NCBI GenBank assembly: GCA_041686915.1
Contig: JAWLDB010000082.1
Location: forward strand, 1 to 11,263
From: JAWLDB01 sp041686915
Lineage (GTDB): Bacteria > Bacillota > UBA994 > UBA5500
Direction of reading: 5' to 3'
DNA length: 11,263 nt
Shown here: piece after piece, positions 1-6,219 of the stretch
How the letters are laid out: every line of letters begins with the position of its first letter
Numbering within the stretch: position 1 is the first letter of the stretch
Notes under the pieces: generated by a model
What the model saw: only the letters and a program-made list of their open reading frames with translations
Databases searched by the model: none
What the model was told of the DNA's origin: nothing
Position numbers and translations under genes: made by a program

Positions 1-1032
1 GCGTTAAGGCTGGGTGTAGACCTGGTGGTGGAACTTCCGGTTGCATGGGCAATACGGAGCGCAGCCTATTTCGCGGACGGCGCCGTTGGGCTCTTGGCAC
101 AATTAGGTGCAACCTCTATCTGTTTTGGCAGCGAGGCAGGCCAGATTGAACCCCTCAGCCAGGCTGCAGAACTGTTGCTCAGCGAACCTGACGAGTTCCG
201 GGAACAGCTGCATGCAGCCCTTAAACAAGGCAAGTCATTTGCCGAAGCGCAAGGTAGTGCATTACGCGCTGTGGCCCATGGCCTGCCCGATAACATCTTT
301 TCGGAGCCAAACAACACCTTAGGTATTCAGTACATCCAAGCGATCAAGCGCAGCGGGTTTGATATCACCCCCCTTACTATCAAACGGGAAGAACACTACC
401 ACAGCCTAGACCGAGAGGTGCGCTTGCCATCGGCTCGCGCAATTAGAGCAGCAATCCATTCCGGTGACGGAGTATTCGGCATGCCGGACACCGCCGCAGC
501 AATACTCAAGCGGCGTTTTGCGGATGGCCAGGGACCTGTTGACTGGAACAGCTTTGCAGACATGCTGTTGTATCGCCTGCGATCCATGCCTCGGGCGGAA
601 GTGGAGCACTACCCTGAAGCGGGTGAAGGTCTGGGGACTCGCTTGTGGGAAGCTGCCCGGCGCACTCATCAGCTAGCGGATCTAATTGCACAAGTGAAGA
701 CCAGGCGCTTCCCTTTGACTAGGCTGCAACGCCTGCTTTGCTATGTACTGCTGGGAGTGAACGTTCCGTTATTGTCAGCCACCACCAAAGAACTGTTGTA
801 CATTCGGGTACTGGGCATAAACAAAGCCAACCCTGTGGTTGGCTCGATTCTCTCGTCCTGTGATTTGCCGGTGTTGACCAGTTTAAGCAGAGATATGGTT
901 CTTTCAGAACAAGCTCGATTAAGTCTTGAGCTTGATATTTGGGCTACCGACTGCTTCAGCCTGGCCTGGCACGACAGCCAGGCAGGACTGGACTATTTCC
1001 GAAAGTTTCTGGTGGTGGAACGAGAAGACTAG
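1..1032 (+). CDS. tmcAL: tRNA(Met) cytidine acetate ligase, 5'-truncated by window
   Basis: This is the 3' part of a nucleotidyltransferase-like protein of the YlbM/TmcAL family. The family activates acetate with ATP to make N4-acetylcytidine at the wobble position of elongator tRNA-Met. The frame is open from base 1, so the true start lies outside; the GTG at 25 is internal. Visible family marks are GVDLVVELP near the beginning, the CFGSE block (about residue 42 of the visible part) and the R-L-P-SARAIRAAI segment. The N-terminal HxGH nucleotide-binding motif must lie in the missing part of roughly 60 residues. The visible 343 residues plus that gap give about 400, normal for the family. ylbJ follows on the same strand after 91 bases, as part of the conserved ylbM/ylbJ/coaD/rsmD neighbourhood. 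Identity is from recalled family sequence, without a search. Confidence 0.88.
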   Translation, partial: ALRLGVDLVVELPVAWAIRSAAYFADGAVGLLAQLGATSICFGSEAGQIEPLSQAAELLLSEPDEFREQLHAALKQGKSFAEAQGSALRAVAHGLPDNIFSEPNNTLGIQYIQAIKRSGFDITPLTIKREEHYHSLDREVRLPSARAIRAAIHSGDGVFGMPDTAAAILKRRFADGQGPVDWNSFADMLLYRLRSMPRAEVEHYPEAGEGLGTRLWEAARRTHQLADLIAQVKTRRFPLTRLQRLLCYVLLGVNVPLLSATTKELLYIRVLGINKANPVVGSILSSCDLPVLTSLSRDMVLSEQARLSLELDIWATDCFSLAWHDSQAGLDYFRKFLVVERED

Positions 1033-1045
1033 CCTTACAGCTTGG

Positions 1046-1076
1046 GCATACATGAGACTGGCCTCCAATATACATT
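1046..1076 (+). promoter_or_regulatory. possible sigma-E-like promoter of ylbJ
   Basis: GCATACA (1046-1052) and TATACATT (1069-1076) are separated by 16 bases and resemble sigma-E -35 and -10 elements, with one mismatch to the CATACAnT -10 and a spacer about one base longer than usual. ylbJ is known to be transcribed by sigma-E in Bacillus subtilis, which makes the placement sensible. A five-pair hairpin (1090-1094/1099-1103) lies between it and the start codon. The match is imperfect, and readthrough from tmcAL is an alternative. Confidence 0.3.
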
Positions 1077-1123
1077 AGATAGGTTATTTGCCCTTTCCAG
1101 GGCTTCGGCGGGAGGTCATTCAT

Positions 1124-2419
1124 GTGCAATGGTTAGTGTTACTGTCGGTACTGCTAGCAACCTTTGTCCTCTTTAGGTTCACCAACTCACGCATCAAAGG
1201 TTACATTGGTACTTATCTTATGGCCGCAATCGCCATTACCCTGACAATCAGCCTGGTGTTAGCTCCCGATGAGGCATTCGCATCAGCACTGAGCGGGCTG
1301 AAAGTCTGGTGGGAGGTTGTTTTCCCTGCACTTTTGCCATTCTTTATCGGTTCGGAAATACTGATGGGTTTAGGCGTGGTTAGGTTCATGGGGGTATTGC
1401 TTGAACCACTGATGCGGCCACTGTTCAATGTTCCTGGTGTAGGATCCTTTGTAATGGCGATGGGATTGGCGTCAGGCTACCCGATTGGCGCTATCCTCAC
1501 CAGCAGATTGCGTTCGCAAAACCTGTGTAACAGAGTTGAAGCTGAAAGACTCATTTCCTTCACCAATACAGCTGACCCGCTATTCATGGTGGGAGCTGTT
1601 GCCGTAGGCATGTTTGGGGATGCCCGCCTAGGGATTGTTATAGCTGCCGCCCATTACCTCTCCAGTCTCTGTCTTGGGCTGGTCATGCGTTTCTACGGCC
1701 GTGGCGAACCAAACAGCAGCCAGAGCAGCAAAAAACAAGGCAACATCCTGGTGCGCGCTTTCCGTGAACTATATGAGGCCCGTCAGGAAGATGGCCGTCC
1801 CCTTGGACACCTCCTGGGAGAAGCAATCAAGACCTCCGTCAATACCCTGCTAGTGATTGGTGGTTACATTATTTTGTTCTCTGTTATCATCCGAGTTGCC
1901 ACAGTCACTGGTGTTGTAGCTTTCCTGGCCAAGGGCTTCACAGGCCTGCTGGCAGCTGTAGGTCTTTCACCGAGCCTCAGCAATGCCGCAATGAGTGGCC
2001 TCTTTGAGATTACCAACGGCTGTAAAGTTGCCAGCGAGACGATAGCACCCTTATCACAACGGATTATCATGGCCAGTGCTGTCATCGCGTGGAGTGGACT
2101 CTCAGTGCACGGACAGGTAGCCAGTATCGTCAAGGATACCGACATCCGCCTTACACCTTACTTATGTGCCAGAGCCCTGCACGCCGTACTGGCAGGACTC
2201 TTCACCTGGTTACTCTGGGATCGTTTAAGTCCTGCAGCCTGGAACATTCACATACCAGTTTTTCTGCAAACCTCACCTGGCGGCGGAGTGAACTATTTCG
2301 TAGAGAGGCTCGCATTTACCGGCATGCGCATGGGGGTCTTCTTGGGAGGCTTGCTCGTGATCTCTGTGGCCTGGCACACGCTCACCCGCCTGAGGGTGAT
2401 CATCTGGCGCCAGCGCTAA
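1124..2419 (+). CDS. ylbJ: sporulation integral membrane protein YlbJ
   Basis: A multi-pass membrane protein of 431 residues with about eight to ten hydrophobic segments. It belongs to the YlbJ family, which carries Gate/nucleoside-recognition domains; ylbJ is needed for normal spore cortex formation in Bacillus subtilis, but what it transports is not known. Family-like blocks are SGYPIGA (around residue 118), the ISFTNTADPLFMVGAV stretch, GLFEITNG and WSGLSVHGQV in the second half. I chose the GTG at 1124 because GGAGG (1111-1115) sits eight bases before it; the frame also allows a TTG at 1088, but that adds 12 residues without a ribosome binding site. The overlapping ATG at 1122 is out of frame and closes within a few codons. 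The 3' end overlaps convergent coaD by 20 bp, with no plus-strand terminator directly after it. Confidence 0.88.
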   Translation: MQWLVLLSVLLATFVLFRFTNSRIKGYIGTYLMAAIAITLTISLVLAPDEAFASALSGLKVWWEVVFPALLPFFIGSEILMGLGVVRFMGVLLEPLMRPLFNVPGVGSFVMAMGLASGYPIGAILTSRLRSQNLCNRVEAERLISFTNTADPLFMVGAVAVGMFGDARLGIVIAAAHYLSSLCLGLVMRFYGRGEPNSSQSSKKQGNILVRAFRELYEARQEDGRPLGHLLGEAIKTSVNTLLVIGGYIILFSVIIRVATVTGVVAFLAKGFTGLLAAVGLSPSLSNAAMSGLFEITNGCKVASETIAPLSQRIIMASAVIAWSGLSVHGQVASIVKDTDIRLTPYLCARALHAVLAGLFTWLLWDRLSPAAWNIHIPVFLQTSPGGGVNYFVERLAFTGMRMGVFLGGLLVISVAWHTLTRLRVIIWRQR

Positions 2420-2894
2420 AGCCCAATCTATCGTCGAGGCGCATCTGCACTAACTCCGGGACCAGACCGTCAATGCAACCGCCAAGGCGTGCCACCTCTT
2501 TAACCATGCTCGAACTTAGGTAAGAGTACCGGCTGCTAGTCATCATGAACAGCGTCTCAACGTCTGGGCTTAATTTGCGATTCATCAAAGCCATCTGAAA
2601 CTCATACTCAAAGTCTGAGATTGCGCGAAGACCCTTAATAATCACCTCAGCAGACTGTTGCCTAGCGTAATCTACCAACAGACCATTGAAACTACCAACG
2701 GTGACATTCGGTAGATGACTAGTAGACTGCGTTAGCATATCAACTCGTTCTTCCAGGCTGAAGAGCGGGTTTTTGCTTGGATTGACAAGCACTGCCACAT
2801 GTACTTCGTCAAATACAACTGTTGCTCTGGTGATTATGTCCAAGTGACCGTTAGTAACCGGATCGAAGCTCCCTGGATAAACTGCCTTTGGCAT
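2400..2894 (-). CDS. coaD: phosphopantetheine adenylyltransferase
   Basis: CoaD transfers AMP from ATP to 4'-phosphopantetheine to give dephospho-CoA, the penultimate step of coenzyme A synthesis, in the cytoplasm. At 164 residues it has the family's usual length. Visible motifs are GSFDPVTNGHLDI (residues 8-20, with the T/HxGH nucleotide-binding signature at 14-17), KGLRAISDFEYE (87-98) and YLSSSMVKE (125-133), the conserved C-terminal ATP-contact motif. AAAGGAGG (2901-2908) lies six bases before the ATG. It is the second gene of an rsmD-coaD pair (49-base gap), as in Bacillus subtilis ylbH-ylbI. Its last 20 bases overlap the end of ylbJ on the other strand. Confidence 0.97.
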   Translation of the reverse strand: MPKAVYPGSFDPVTNGHLDIITRATVVFDEVHVAVLVNPSKNPLFSLEERVDMLTQSTSHLPNVTVGSFNGLLVDYARQQSAEVIIKGLRAISDFEYEFQMALMNRKLSPDVETLFMMTSSRYSYLSSSMVKEVARLGGCIDGLVPELVQMRLDDRLGFSAGAR

Positions 2895-2943
2895 AATAGG
2901 CCTCCTTTATCGATCATCTCTTATGTATCTGTAGACTGGCCAC

Positions 2944-3489
2944 TCATGCTTCAGATATCTTCAAAAAGGTGAGTGCCGTGTCTCCGTAGGTTTTACACTG
3001 CATTATCCTCCAGGCAGCTGAGACTTGCAGCTCTAAAGTAGAAGGATGCTCAAGGCAAACTACGGTGTCCTTAGTTGCCAAACGGCCGCTCAGGATTTCC
3101 TGTAATACTGTATCATAATAACCGGCCTGGTACGGTGGGTCTATAAATATAACGTCAAAATAGCGCCCCTGAAGCGAACGCAAGGATTGCCGAAAATCTG
3201 CATTAATGCACTCTGCGTCTAAGAAGCCAACCATCTGAAGGTTATCTTTCAGCAAGCGCATCACACGGCGGTCCTTCTCGGCAAAGACAACCTTGGCTGC
3301 CCCACGGCTCCACGCCTCAATTCCTATCGAGCCACTGCCGGCGAATAGGTCCAGAAAGGCGCCATCAGGTACATAGCCACCTAGAATATTAAAAACTGCA
3401 CCCTTAACTTTGTCGCTGGTTGGTCTTACAGGCAGCTCGTCGCGCATCTTCAGTTTGCGCCCTTTAGCCTTCCCCGCTATTACTCGCAT
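2944..3489 (-). CDS. rsmD: 16S rRNA (guanine(966)-N2)-methyltransferase
   Basis: RsmD methylates N2 of G966 (E. coli numbering) in 16S rRNA during 30S assembly, using S-adenosylmethionine. The protein shows the family's start MRVIAGKAKGRKLK, the RPTSDKVKGAVFN block (22-34), the SAM-binding loop DLFAGSGSIGIEA (47-59) and the catalytic DPPY (117-120). Three in-frame starts lie close together: GTG 3498, ATG 3495 and ATG 3489. The last is chosen because AGGGAGGG (3498-3505) is eight bases upstream of it but too close to the other two, and because family members begin exactly at MRVIAG. This gives 181 residues. It leads into coaD. Confidence 0.95.
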   Translation of the reverse strand: MRVIAGKAKGRKLKMRDELPVRPTSDKVKGAVFNILGGYVPDGAFLDLFAGSGSIGIEAWSRGAAKVVFAEKDRRVMRLLKDNLQMVGFLDAECINADFRQSLRSLQGRYFDVIFIDPPYQAGYYDTVLQEILSGRLATKDTVVCLEHPSTLELQVSAAWRIMQCKTYGDTALTFLKISEA

Positions 3490-3551
3490 CTGCATCACCC
3501 TCCCTATTGTAACCCTTATAGATGGCCATGCGAAATTTTTTCTTGGTAATG

Positions 3552-3580
3552 TGTATATTGTTGGCTAGTCCTGTTCACAA
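3552..3580 (-). promoter_or_regulatory. putative vegetative promoter for rsmD-coaD
   Basis: Read on the minus strand, TTGTGA (3575-3580) and TATACA (3552-3557) are spaced by exactly 17 bases, each matching four of six positions of the sigma-A consensus. Transcription would start near 3545, about 55 bases before the rsmD start codon. It overlaps the 3' part of the 14-codon short ORF, so the short ORF would belong to a different, longer transcript if both are real. Confidence 0.4.
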
Positions 3581-3609
3581 TACAAACGGAAGCAACAACA
3601 TTTCCCCAT
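3565..3609 (-). CDS. candidate 14-residue Cys-rich short ORF upstream of rsmD
   Basis: On the minus strand GGAGG (3618-3622) stands eight bases before an ATG that opens a 14-codon frame, MGKCCCFRLYCEQD, ending in TAG. Four of 14 residues are cysteine, three in a row. The ribosome binding site is as good as those of the confirmed genes nearby. It lies between the SASP terminator and rsmD. I do not recognise it as a known family; it could be a leader peptide, a tiny metal-binding or membrane-associated peptide, or a chance frame. Nothing but the SD-ATG spacing and the composition supports translation. Confidence 0.25.
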   Translation of the reverse strand: MGKCCCFRLYCEQD

Positions 3610-3638
3610 AAGCTCTTCCTCCGGTTTCTCCTCTCCCA

Positions 3639-3669
3639 GACTGGTGGCCTCGGCCACCGTCTTTTTTTT
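3639..3669 (+). terminator. intrinsic terminator on plus strand, without an adjacent plus-strand gene
   Basis: GGTGGC (3643-3648) and GCCACC (3653-3658) pair around a CTCG loop. GAC (3639-3641) and GTC (3659-3661) extend the stem across one bulged T, and a run of eight T follows. This has textbook polarity for the plus strand; the minus strand has no U-run after the hairpin. The nearest plus-strand gene upstream is ylbJ, which ends 1.2 kb earlier. Confidence 0.8.
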
Positions 3670-3688
3670 GCTGTTTATTCCAAATGCG

Positions 3689-3714
3689 AAAAGAGCGGAT
3701 CATAAGATCCGCTC
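3689..3714 (-). terminator. terminator of the downstream SASP gene
   Basis: On the minus strand a nine-pair stem, GAGCGGATC (3706-3714) with GATCCGCTC (3693-3701), has a four-base loop and is followed by UUUU. Its stem is identical to that of the terminator after the other SASP gene; only the loop differs. Confidence 0.9.
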
Positions 3715-3732
3715 CATACTTTCAAACTCCGC

Positions 3733-3960
3733 TTACTGTCCGCCACCGCGCTGAGCTAGAGACTGTTCAGCCATGGCAATCATCTTGCGAACCATGTGTC
3801 CACCGATAGCGCCGGTGTCACGAGTGGTCATTGTGCCCCAATATCCATCAGCAGGAGTCTGGATGCCCAGTTCGTTTGCTACTTCATACTTGAACTGGTC
3901 AAGAGCCTTCTTTGCATTCGGTACAACCGGGGTGTTGCTGGAAGAGCTTCCTAGTGCCAT
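3733..3960 (-). CDS. alpha/beta-type small acid-soluble spore protein (copy 1)
   Basis: A 75-residue DNA-binding protein that coats forespore DNA, shifts it towards A-form, protects it from UV and chemical damage, and is degraded at germination as an amino-acid source. The germination protease site is recognisable at YEVANELG (about residues 25-32; cleavage expected after the first Glu). The second conserved block, with TTRDTGAIGGHMVRKMI (45-61), is the DNA-contact helix region. Its ribosome binding site is AAGGAGGTG, about eight bases before the ATG. It differs from copy 2 at only two residues (Leu3, Ala69) but at about two dozen nucleotide positions, almost all synonymous. It has its own promoter, 5' hairpin and terminator, so it is a separate transcription unit. 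Expected to be expressed in the forespore by sigma-G. Confidence 0.96.
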   Translation of the reverse strand: MALGSSSSNTPVVPNAKKALDQFKYEVANELGIQTPADGYWGTMTTRDTGAIGGHMVRKMIAMAEQSLAQRGGGQ

Positions 3961-3990
3961 TAATTGTACACCTCCTTGTGTTTTAGTTAA

Positions 3991-4008
3991 GCATCAACTT
4001 ACTGATGC
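3991..4008 (-). other. predicted 5'-terminal hairpin of SASP copy 1 mRNA
   Basis: On the minus strand GCATCA (4003-4008) pairs with TGATGC (3991-3996) around a six-base loop. Base 4008 is six bases after the proposed -10 element, so the RNA would begin at or very near the first base of the stem. SASP copy 2 shows the same placement with a larger structure. Confidence 0.45.
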
Positions 4009-4013
4009 ATTCT

Positions 4014-4043
4014 TATTTTCCGTTAAAATGCAGTCCTATATGC
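4014..4043 (-). promoter_or_regulatory. putative sigma-G promoter of SASP copy 1
   Basis: GCATA (4039-4043) matches the sigma-G -35 consensus, and GAAAATA (4014-4020) matches five of seven positions of CATAATA after an 18-base spacer. The GCTAGCATAT around the -35 and the AATAAGA(A/T)TGCA after the -10 also occur upstream of copy 2, so the promoter was duplicated with the gene or kept by selection. Confidence 0.45.
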
Positions 4044-4093
4044 TAGCATTAGTTACCTGAAAAAGCATCATCAGGCACCATGCTTTCTGAATG

Positions 4094-4119
4094 AAAAGAG
4101 CGGATCGAGAGATCCGCTC
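4094..4119 (-). terminator. terminator of the upstream SASP gene
   Basis: On the minus strand GAGCGGATC (4111-4119) pairs with GATCCGCTC (4098-4106) across a TCTC loop, followed by UUUU. The stem is identical to that of the terminator of copy 1. Confidence 0.9.
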
Positions 4120-4139
4120 CGTACTGAAGGGTTACTTGC

Positions 4140-4367
4140 TTACTGGCCGCCACCGCGCTGAGACAGGGACTGCTCAGCCATGGCAATCATCTTGCGGACC
4201 ATGTGGCCACCGATAGCACCGGTGTCACGAGTGGTCATAGTGCCCCAATACCCGTCAGCAGGGGTCTGAATACCCAGTTCGTTAGCTACTTCATACTTGA
4301 ACTGATCCAGAGCCTTCTTTGCATTAGGTACGACAGGAGTGTTGCTGGATGAACTTCCTTGTGCCAT
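4140..4367 (-). CDS. alpha/beta-type small acid-soluble spore protein (copy 2)
   Basis: This is the 75-residue paralogue of the neighbouring SASP gene, with Gln3 and Ser69 as the only protein differences. It has the same germination-protease site (YEVANELG) and the same glycine-rich DNA-binding block ending in RKMIAMAEQSL. AGGAGGTG (4378-4385) lies ten bases before the ATG. The gene has a 91-base predicted leader with a three-way-junction structure and its own terminator. The protein identity combined with silent divergence indicates an old tandem duplication under strong purifying selection, or selection on dosage. Regulation is inferred to be sigma-G in the forespore. Confidence 0.96.
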   Translation of the reverse strand: MAQGSSSSNTPVVPNAKKALDQFKYEVANELGIQTPADGYWGTMTTRDTGAIGGHMVRKMIAMAEQSLSQRGGGQ

Positions 4368-4396
4368 TGTAATGCTTCACCTCCTAGATTATTGGG

Positions 4397-4458
4397 GCAC
4401 CGGGAGAACAAGTTACTATCCAACTTGTTCCTCACCGTTTAGGCGGTGTTCCCGGTGC
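4397..4458 (-). other. three-way-junction RNA structure in the SASP copy 2 leader
   Basis: Read on the minus strand, P1 is a perfect nine-pair stem (GCACCGGGA 4450-4458 with TCCCGGTGC 4397-4405). It encloses P2 (CACCG/CGGTG, 4444-4448 with 4433-4437, loop CCTAAA) and P3 (eight pairs, AACAAGTT/AACTTGTT, 4422-4429 with 4407-4414, loop GGATAGT). Junction strands are A, AGG and C. The 5' base of P1 falls where the sigma-G-like promoter would start transcription. No U-run follows, so it is not a terminator. I do not recognise it as a known riboswitch or ribozyme class. Confidence 0.6.
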
Positions 4459-4463
4459 AATCT

Positions 4464-4492
4464 TATTATTTGTAAAGCCACGTTTAATATGC
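4464..4492 (-). promoter_or_regulatory. putative sigma-G promoter of SASP copy 2
   Basis: GCATA (4488-4492, -35) and AATAATA (4464-4470, six of seven matches to CATAATA) are spaced by 17 bases, close to the sigma-G consensus. CATATTA, overlapping the -35, is an alternative -10 element with a weaker partner upstream. The element is partly conserved in front of copy 1. Confidence 0.45.
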
Positions 4493-4552
4493 TAGCAGTA
4501 CTTTCCGCTATTTCCAGTACGAATAGACTGCGTTTTTCCAATGCAGTAGTAT

Positions 4553-4582
4553 AAAAAACGCACCAGCATTCTGGTGCGTTTT
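4553..4582 (-). terminator. terminator of the asp23-fakA-sdaAB-sdaAA operon
   Basis: Stem ACGCACCAG/CTGGTGCGT with a four-base loop, flanked by A-runs and T-runs on both sides (4555-4566 with 4571-4582). On the minus strand it is followed by six U in total and lies 33 bases after the sdaAA stop. Its symmetry would also stop plus-strand transcripts. Confidence 0.92.
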
Positions 4583-4614
4583 ACATCCACTCGTATAGTA
4601 GTTTTCCGCTCTAC

Positions 4615-5481
4615 CTACTCTTCAAACAGTTGCGATGCGATTTTTTTGCCGGTCGGAGTCTGGGCAAGCCCTCCCTTAGCTGTCTCGCGCAGCTCAACGG
4701 GCATTGAACGTCCAATCTGACCCATAGCTTGAATGACTTCATCCATAGGAATCGCGCTTTCAATGCCTGACATGGCCAGTTCTGCCGCACCCAGAGCTAG
4801 CAAAGCACTAATGGCGTTGCGCTTGACACAAGGCACTTCCACCAGCCCTGCTACCGGGTCACAGACCAAGCCGAGGGAGTTCTTCAGTGCAAGTGCACTG
4901 GCATTGATTGCCTGTTTGGGCGTACCCCTGGCCAGCTCTACCGCAGCAGCAGCTGCCATAGCGGACGCCGAGCCGCATTCTGCCTGGCAACCACCTTCAG
5001 CGCCGCTTAAGGATGCCATCTGACCAATTACCTGACCAATCCCGGCACTGGTAAAGAGGGCCATGGCCTGCCTGTGCTCATCAGCCTGCAGCTCTTCTGC
5101 TACAGCTAGAATAACTCCAGGCAAGATGCCACTTGAACCTGCGGTGGGCGCAGCGATAATTTTCCCCATTGCCGCATTGACCTCGATAACCGCTAGAGAG
5201 TAAGTCATTGCGCGCCTGGCCAACCCACTTAAAAGTGTGCCGGACGTTTGGTGAAGATGCTTGGCAGCACCACCACTTAATCCGCTGAGTGACCTGATGT
5301 CTTCTTCAATACCCCGGTGGACTGCAGCTCGCATAACCCCTAGATAGTGGGTCATTCTATCAAGCAACTCCTGCGGGTCAGTTTGCTCATCGGCGGCTTC
5401 CGCCAGCAATACAACCTCTCCTAGGGTACACTCAAGCTCCTCAGCCTTCTGCAACAACGCAGACAAAGACTCGATAGCCAT
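4615..5481 (-). CDS. sdaAA: L-serine dehydratase, iron-sulfur-dependent, subunit alpha
   Basis: The catalytic, cluster-bearing subunit of the two-chain serine deaminase, which converts L-serine to pyruvate and ammonia with an oxygen-sensitive [4Fe-4S] cluster instead of PLP. It has 288 residues. Cys165, Cys207 and Cys218 have exactly the spacing (42 and 11) of the three cluster ligands known in the single-chain Legionella enzyme; Cys169 (in GGCQAEC) is an additional conserved-looking cysteine. PTAGSSGILPG (112-122) is the other family hallmark. AAGGAGG lies before the ATG. The gene follows sdaAB after 49 bases and ends the operon. In Bacillus subtilis recG would come next on this strand; here SASP genes follow. 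Confidence 0.97.
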   Translation of the reverse strand: MAIESLSALLQKAEELECTLGEVVLLAEAADEQTDPQELLDRMTHYLGVMRAAVHRGIEEDIRSLSGLSGGAAKHLHQTSGTLLSGLARRAMTYSLAVIEVNAAMGKIIAAPTAGSSGILPGVILAVAEELQADEHRQAMALFTSAGIGQVIGQMASLSGAEGGCQAECGSASAMAAAAAVELARGTPKQAINASALALKNSLGLVCDPVAGLVEVPCVKRNAISALLALGAAELAMSGIESAIPMDEVIQAMGQIGRSMPVELRETAKGGLAQTPTGKKIASQLFEE

Positions 5482-5530
5482 AATGGCCTCCTTGCGATTT
5501 TTTACTCCTGCGAAAACCTCAGTGTTAGTG

Positions 5531-6214
5531 TTATCGCAACTTCTGCAGCATAGTCACTCGCTCGACACCATCAATCGTACCTAGTTGGTCCAACACGTGT
5601 TGCTCGAGAATGCTGTCGATTTCAATGCTCATTACCACTGCTTGCCCCTTGGCAGCGCGCGAAACAGCCATGTTGCCAATGTTTACATTGTGCTGGCTAA
5701 GCAGGGCGGAAAGGCGCGTTACCACTCCAGGCCTATCAACCGAATTGACTATGATGGTGTGTTCCTCGCCGCGCAGTGATACGGGGAACCCATTCAGTTC
5801 TACGACTTCAACTTTCCCTCCACCGACTGAGGCACCCACAATCTCCATCTTACGTTTCGCCTTGGTCAGGGTAATGCGCACCATGTTGGGATGAACCAGC
5901 CCTGCGGACCCGTGCTCCGGGACGAACGCATATGTCAGGTTTTCCTCCGAAGCCAGCTGCTTGGCATCGCGGATACGTTCATCGTCAGTAGCCAGCCCCA
6001 AAACACCGCCTATCAGCGCCAAGTCCGTGCCATGGCCCTGATAGGTCGAGGCTAATGATCCATAGAGAGTGAATACCGCTGACTCAGGTTGACCACCAAG
6101 CAGTTCCCTGGCCAGCCTACCTAAACGGGCGGCCCCAGCAGTGTGAGAACTGCTAGGGCCAATCATTACCGGTCCAATTACATCAAAGACGCTTAGACGT
6201 CTATGCGTGCTCAT
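5531..6214 (-). CDS. sdaAB: L-serine dehydratase, iron-sulfur-dependent, subunit beta
   Basis: The second subunit of the [4Fe-4S] serine dehydratase, 227 residues. The N-terminal beta domain carries IGPSSSHTAGAARLG (18-32), the substrate-contact region of the family. The C-terminal part from about residue 151 is an ACT domain (IIVNSVDRPGVVTRLSALL, with D160-RPG), which in this enzyme type is thought to sense serine or hold the subunits together. The ATG is five bases after the fakA stop, and GGAG of the ribosome binding site overlaps the last fakA codons, so translation is probably coupled. The fakA(yloV)-sdaAB-sdaAA order equals that of Bacillus subtilis. Confidence 0.96.
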   Translation of the reverse strand: MSTHRRLSVFDVIGPVMIGPSSSHTAGAARLGRLARELLGGQPESAVFTLYGSLASTYQGHGTDLALIGGVLGLATDDERIRDAKQLASEENLTYAFVPEHGSAGLVHPNMVRITLTKAKRKMEIVGASVGGGKVEVVELNGFPVSLRGEEHTIIVNSVDRPGVVTRLSALLSQHNVNIGNMAVSRAAKGQAVVMSIEIDSILEQHVLDQLGTIDGVERVTMLQKLR

Positions 6215-6219
6215 ATTAT

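Noticed and set aside
1088..1123. TTG start for ylbJ giving 443 residues
   Set aside because: No ribosome binding site precedes it, while GGAGG is correctly placed before the GTG at 1124.
2089..2523. 144-codon plus-strand frame across the end of ylbJ
   Set aside because: It is a shadow frame of ylbJ and coaD; the protein is rich in Arg, Ser and His with no recognisable fold and no ribosome binding site.
3689..4119. Repeated GAGCGGATC/GATCCGCTC as an insertion-sequence or CRISPR-like repeat
   Set aside because: Each copy is a terminator hairpin directly after a SASP gene and reflects the tandem gene duplication.
4397..4458. Three-stem structure as a hammerhead ribozyme, miniature transposon or terminator
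   Set aside because: The hammerhead core bases are absent, there is no target-site duplication or second copy in the window, and no U-tract follows on the gene strand.
4529..4560. GCGTTTTT/AAAAACGC pairing next to the sdaA terminator as an antiterminator switch
   Set aside because: It lies on the far side of the terminator from the genes it would control and involves mostly A-T pairs; probably chance.
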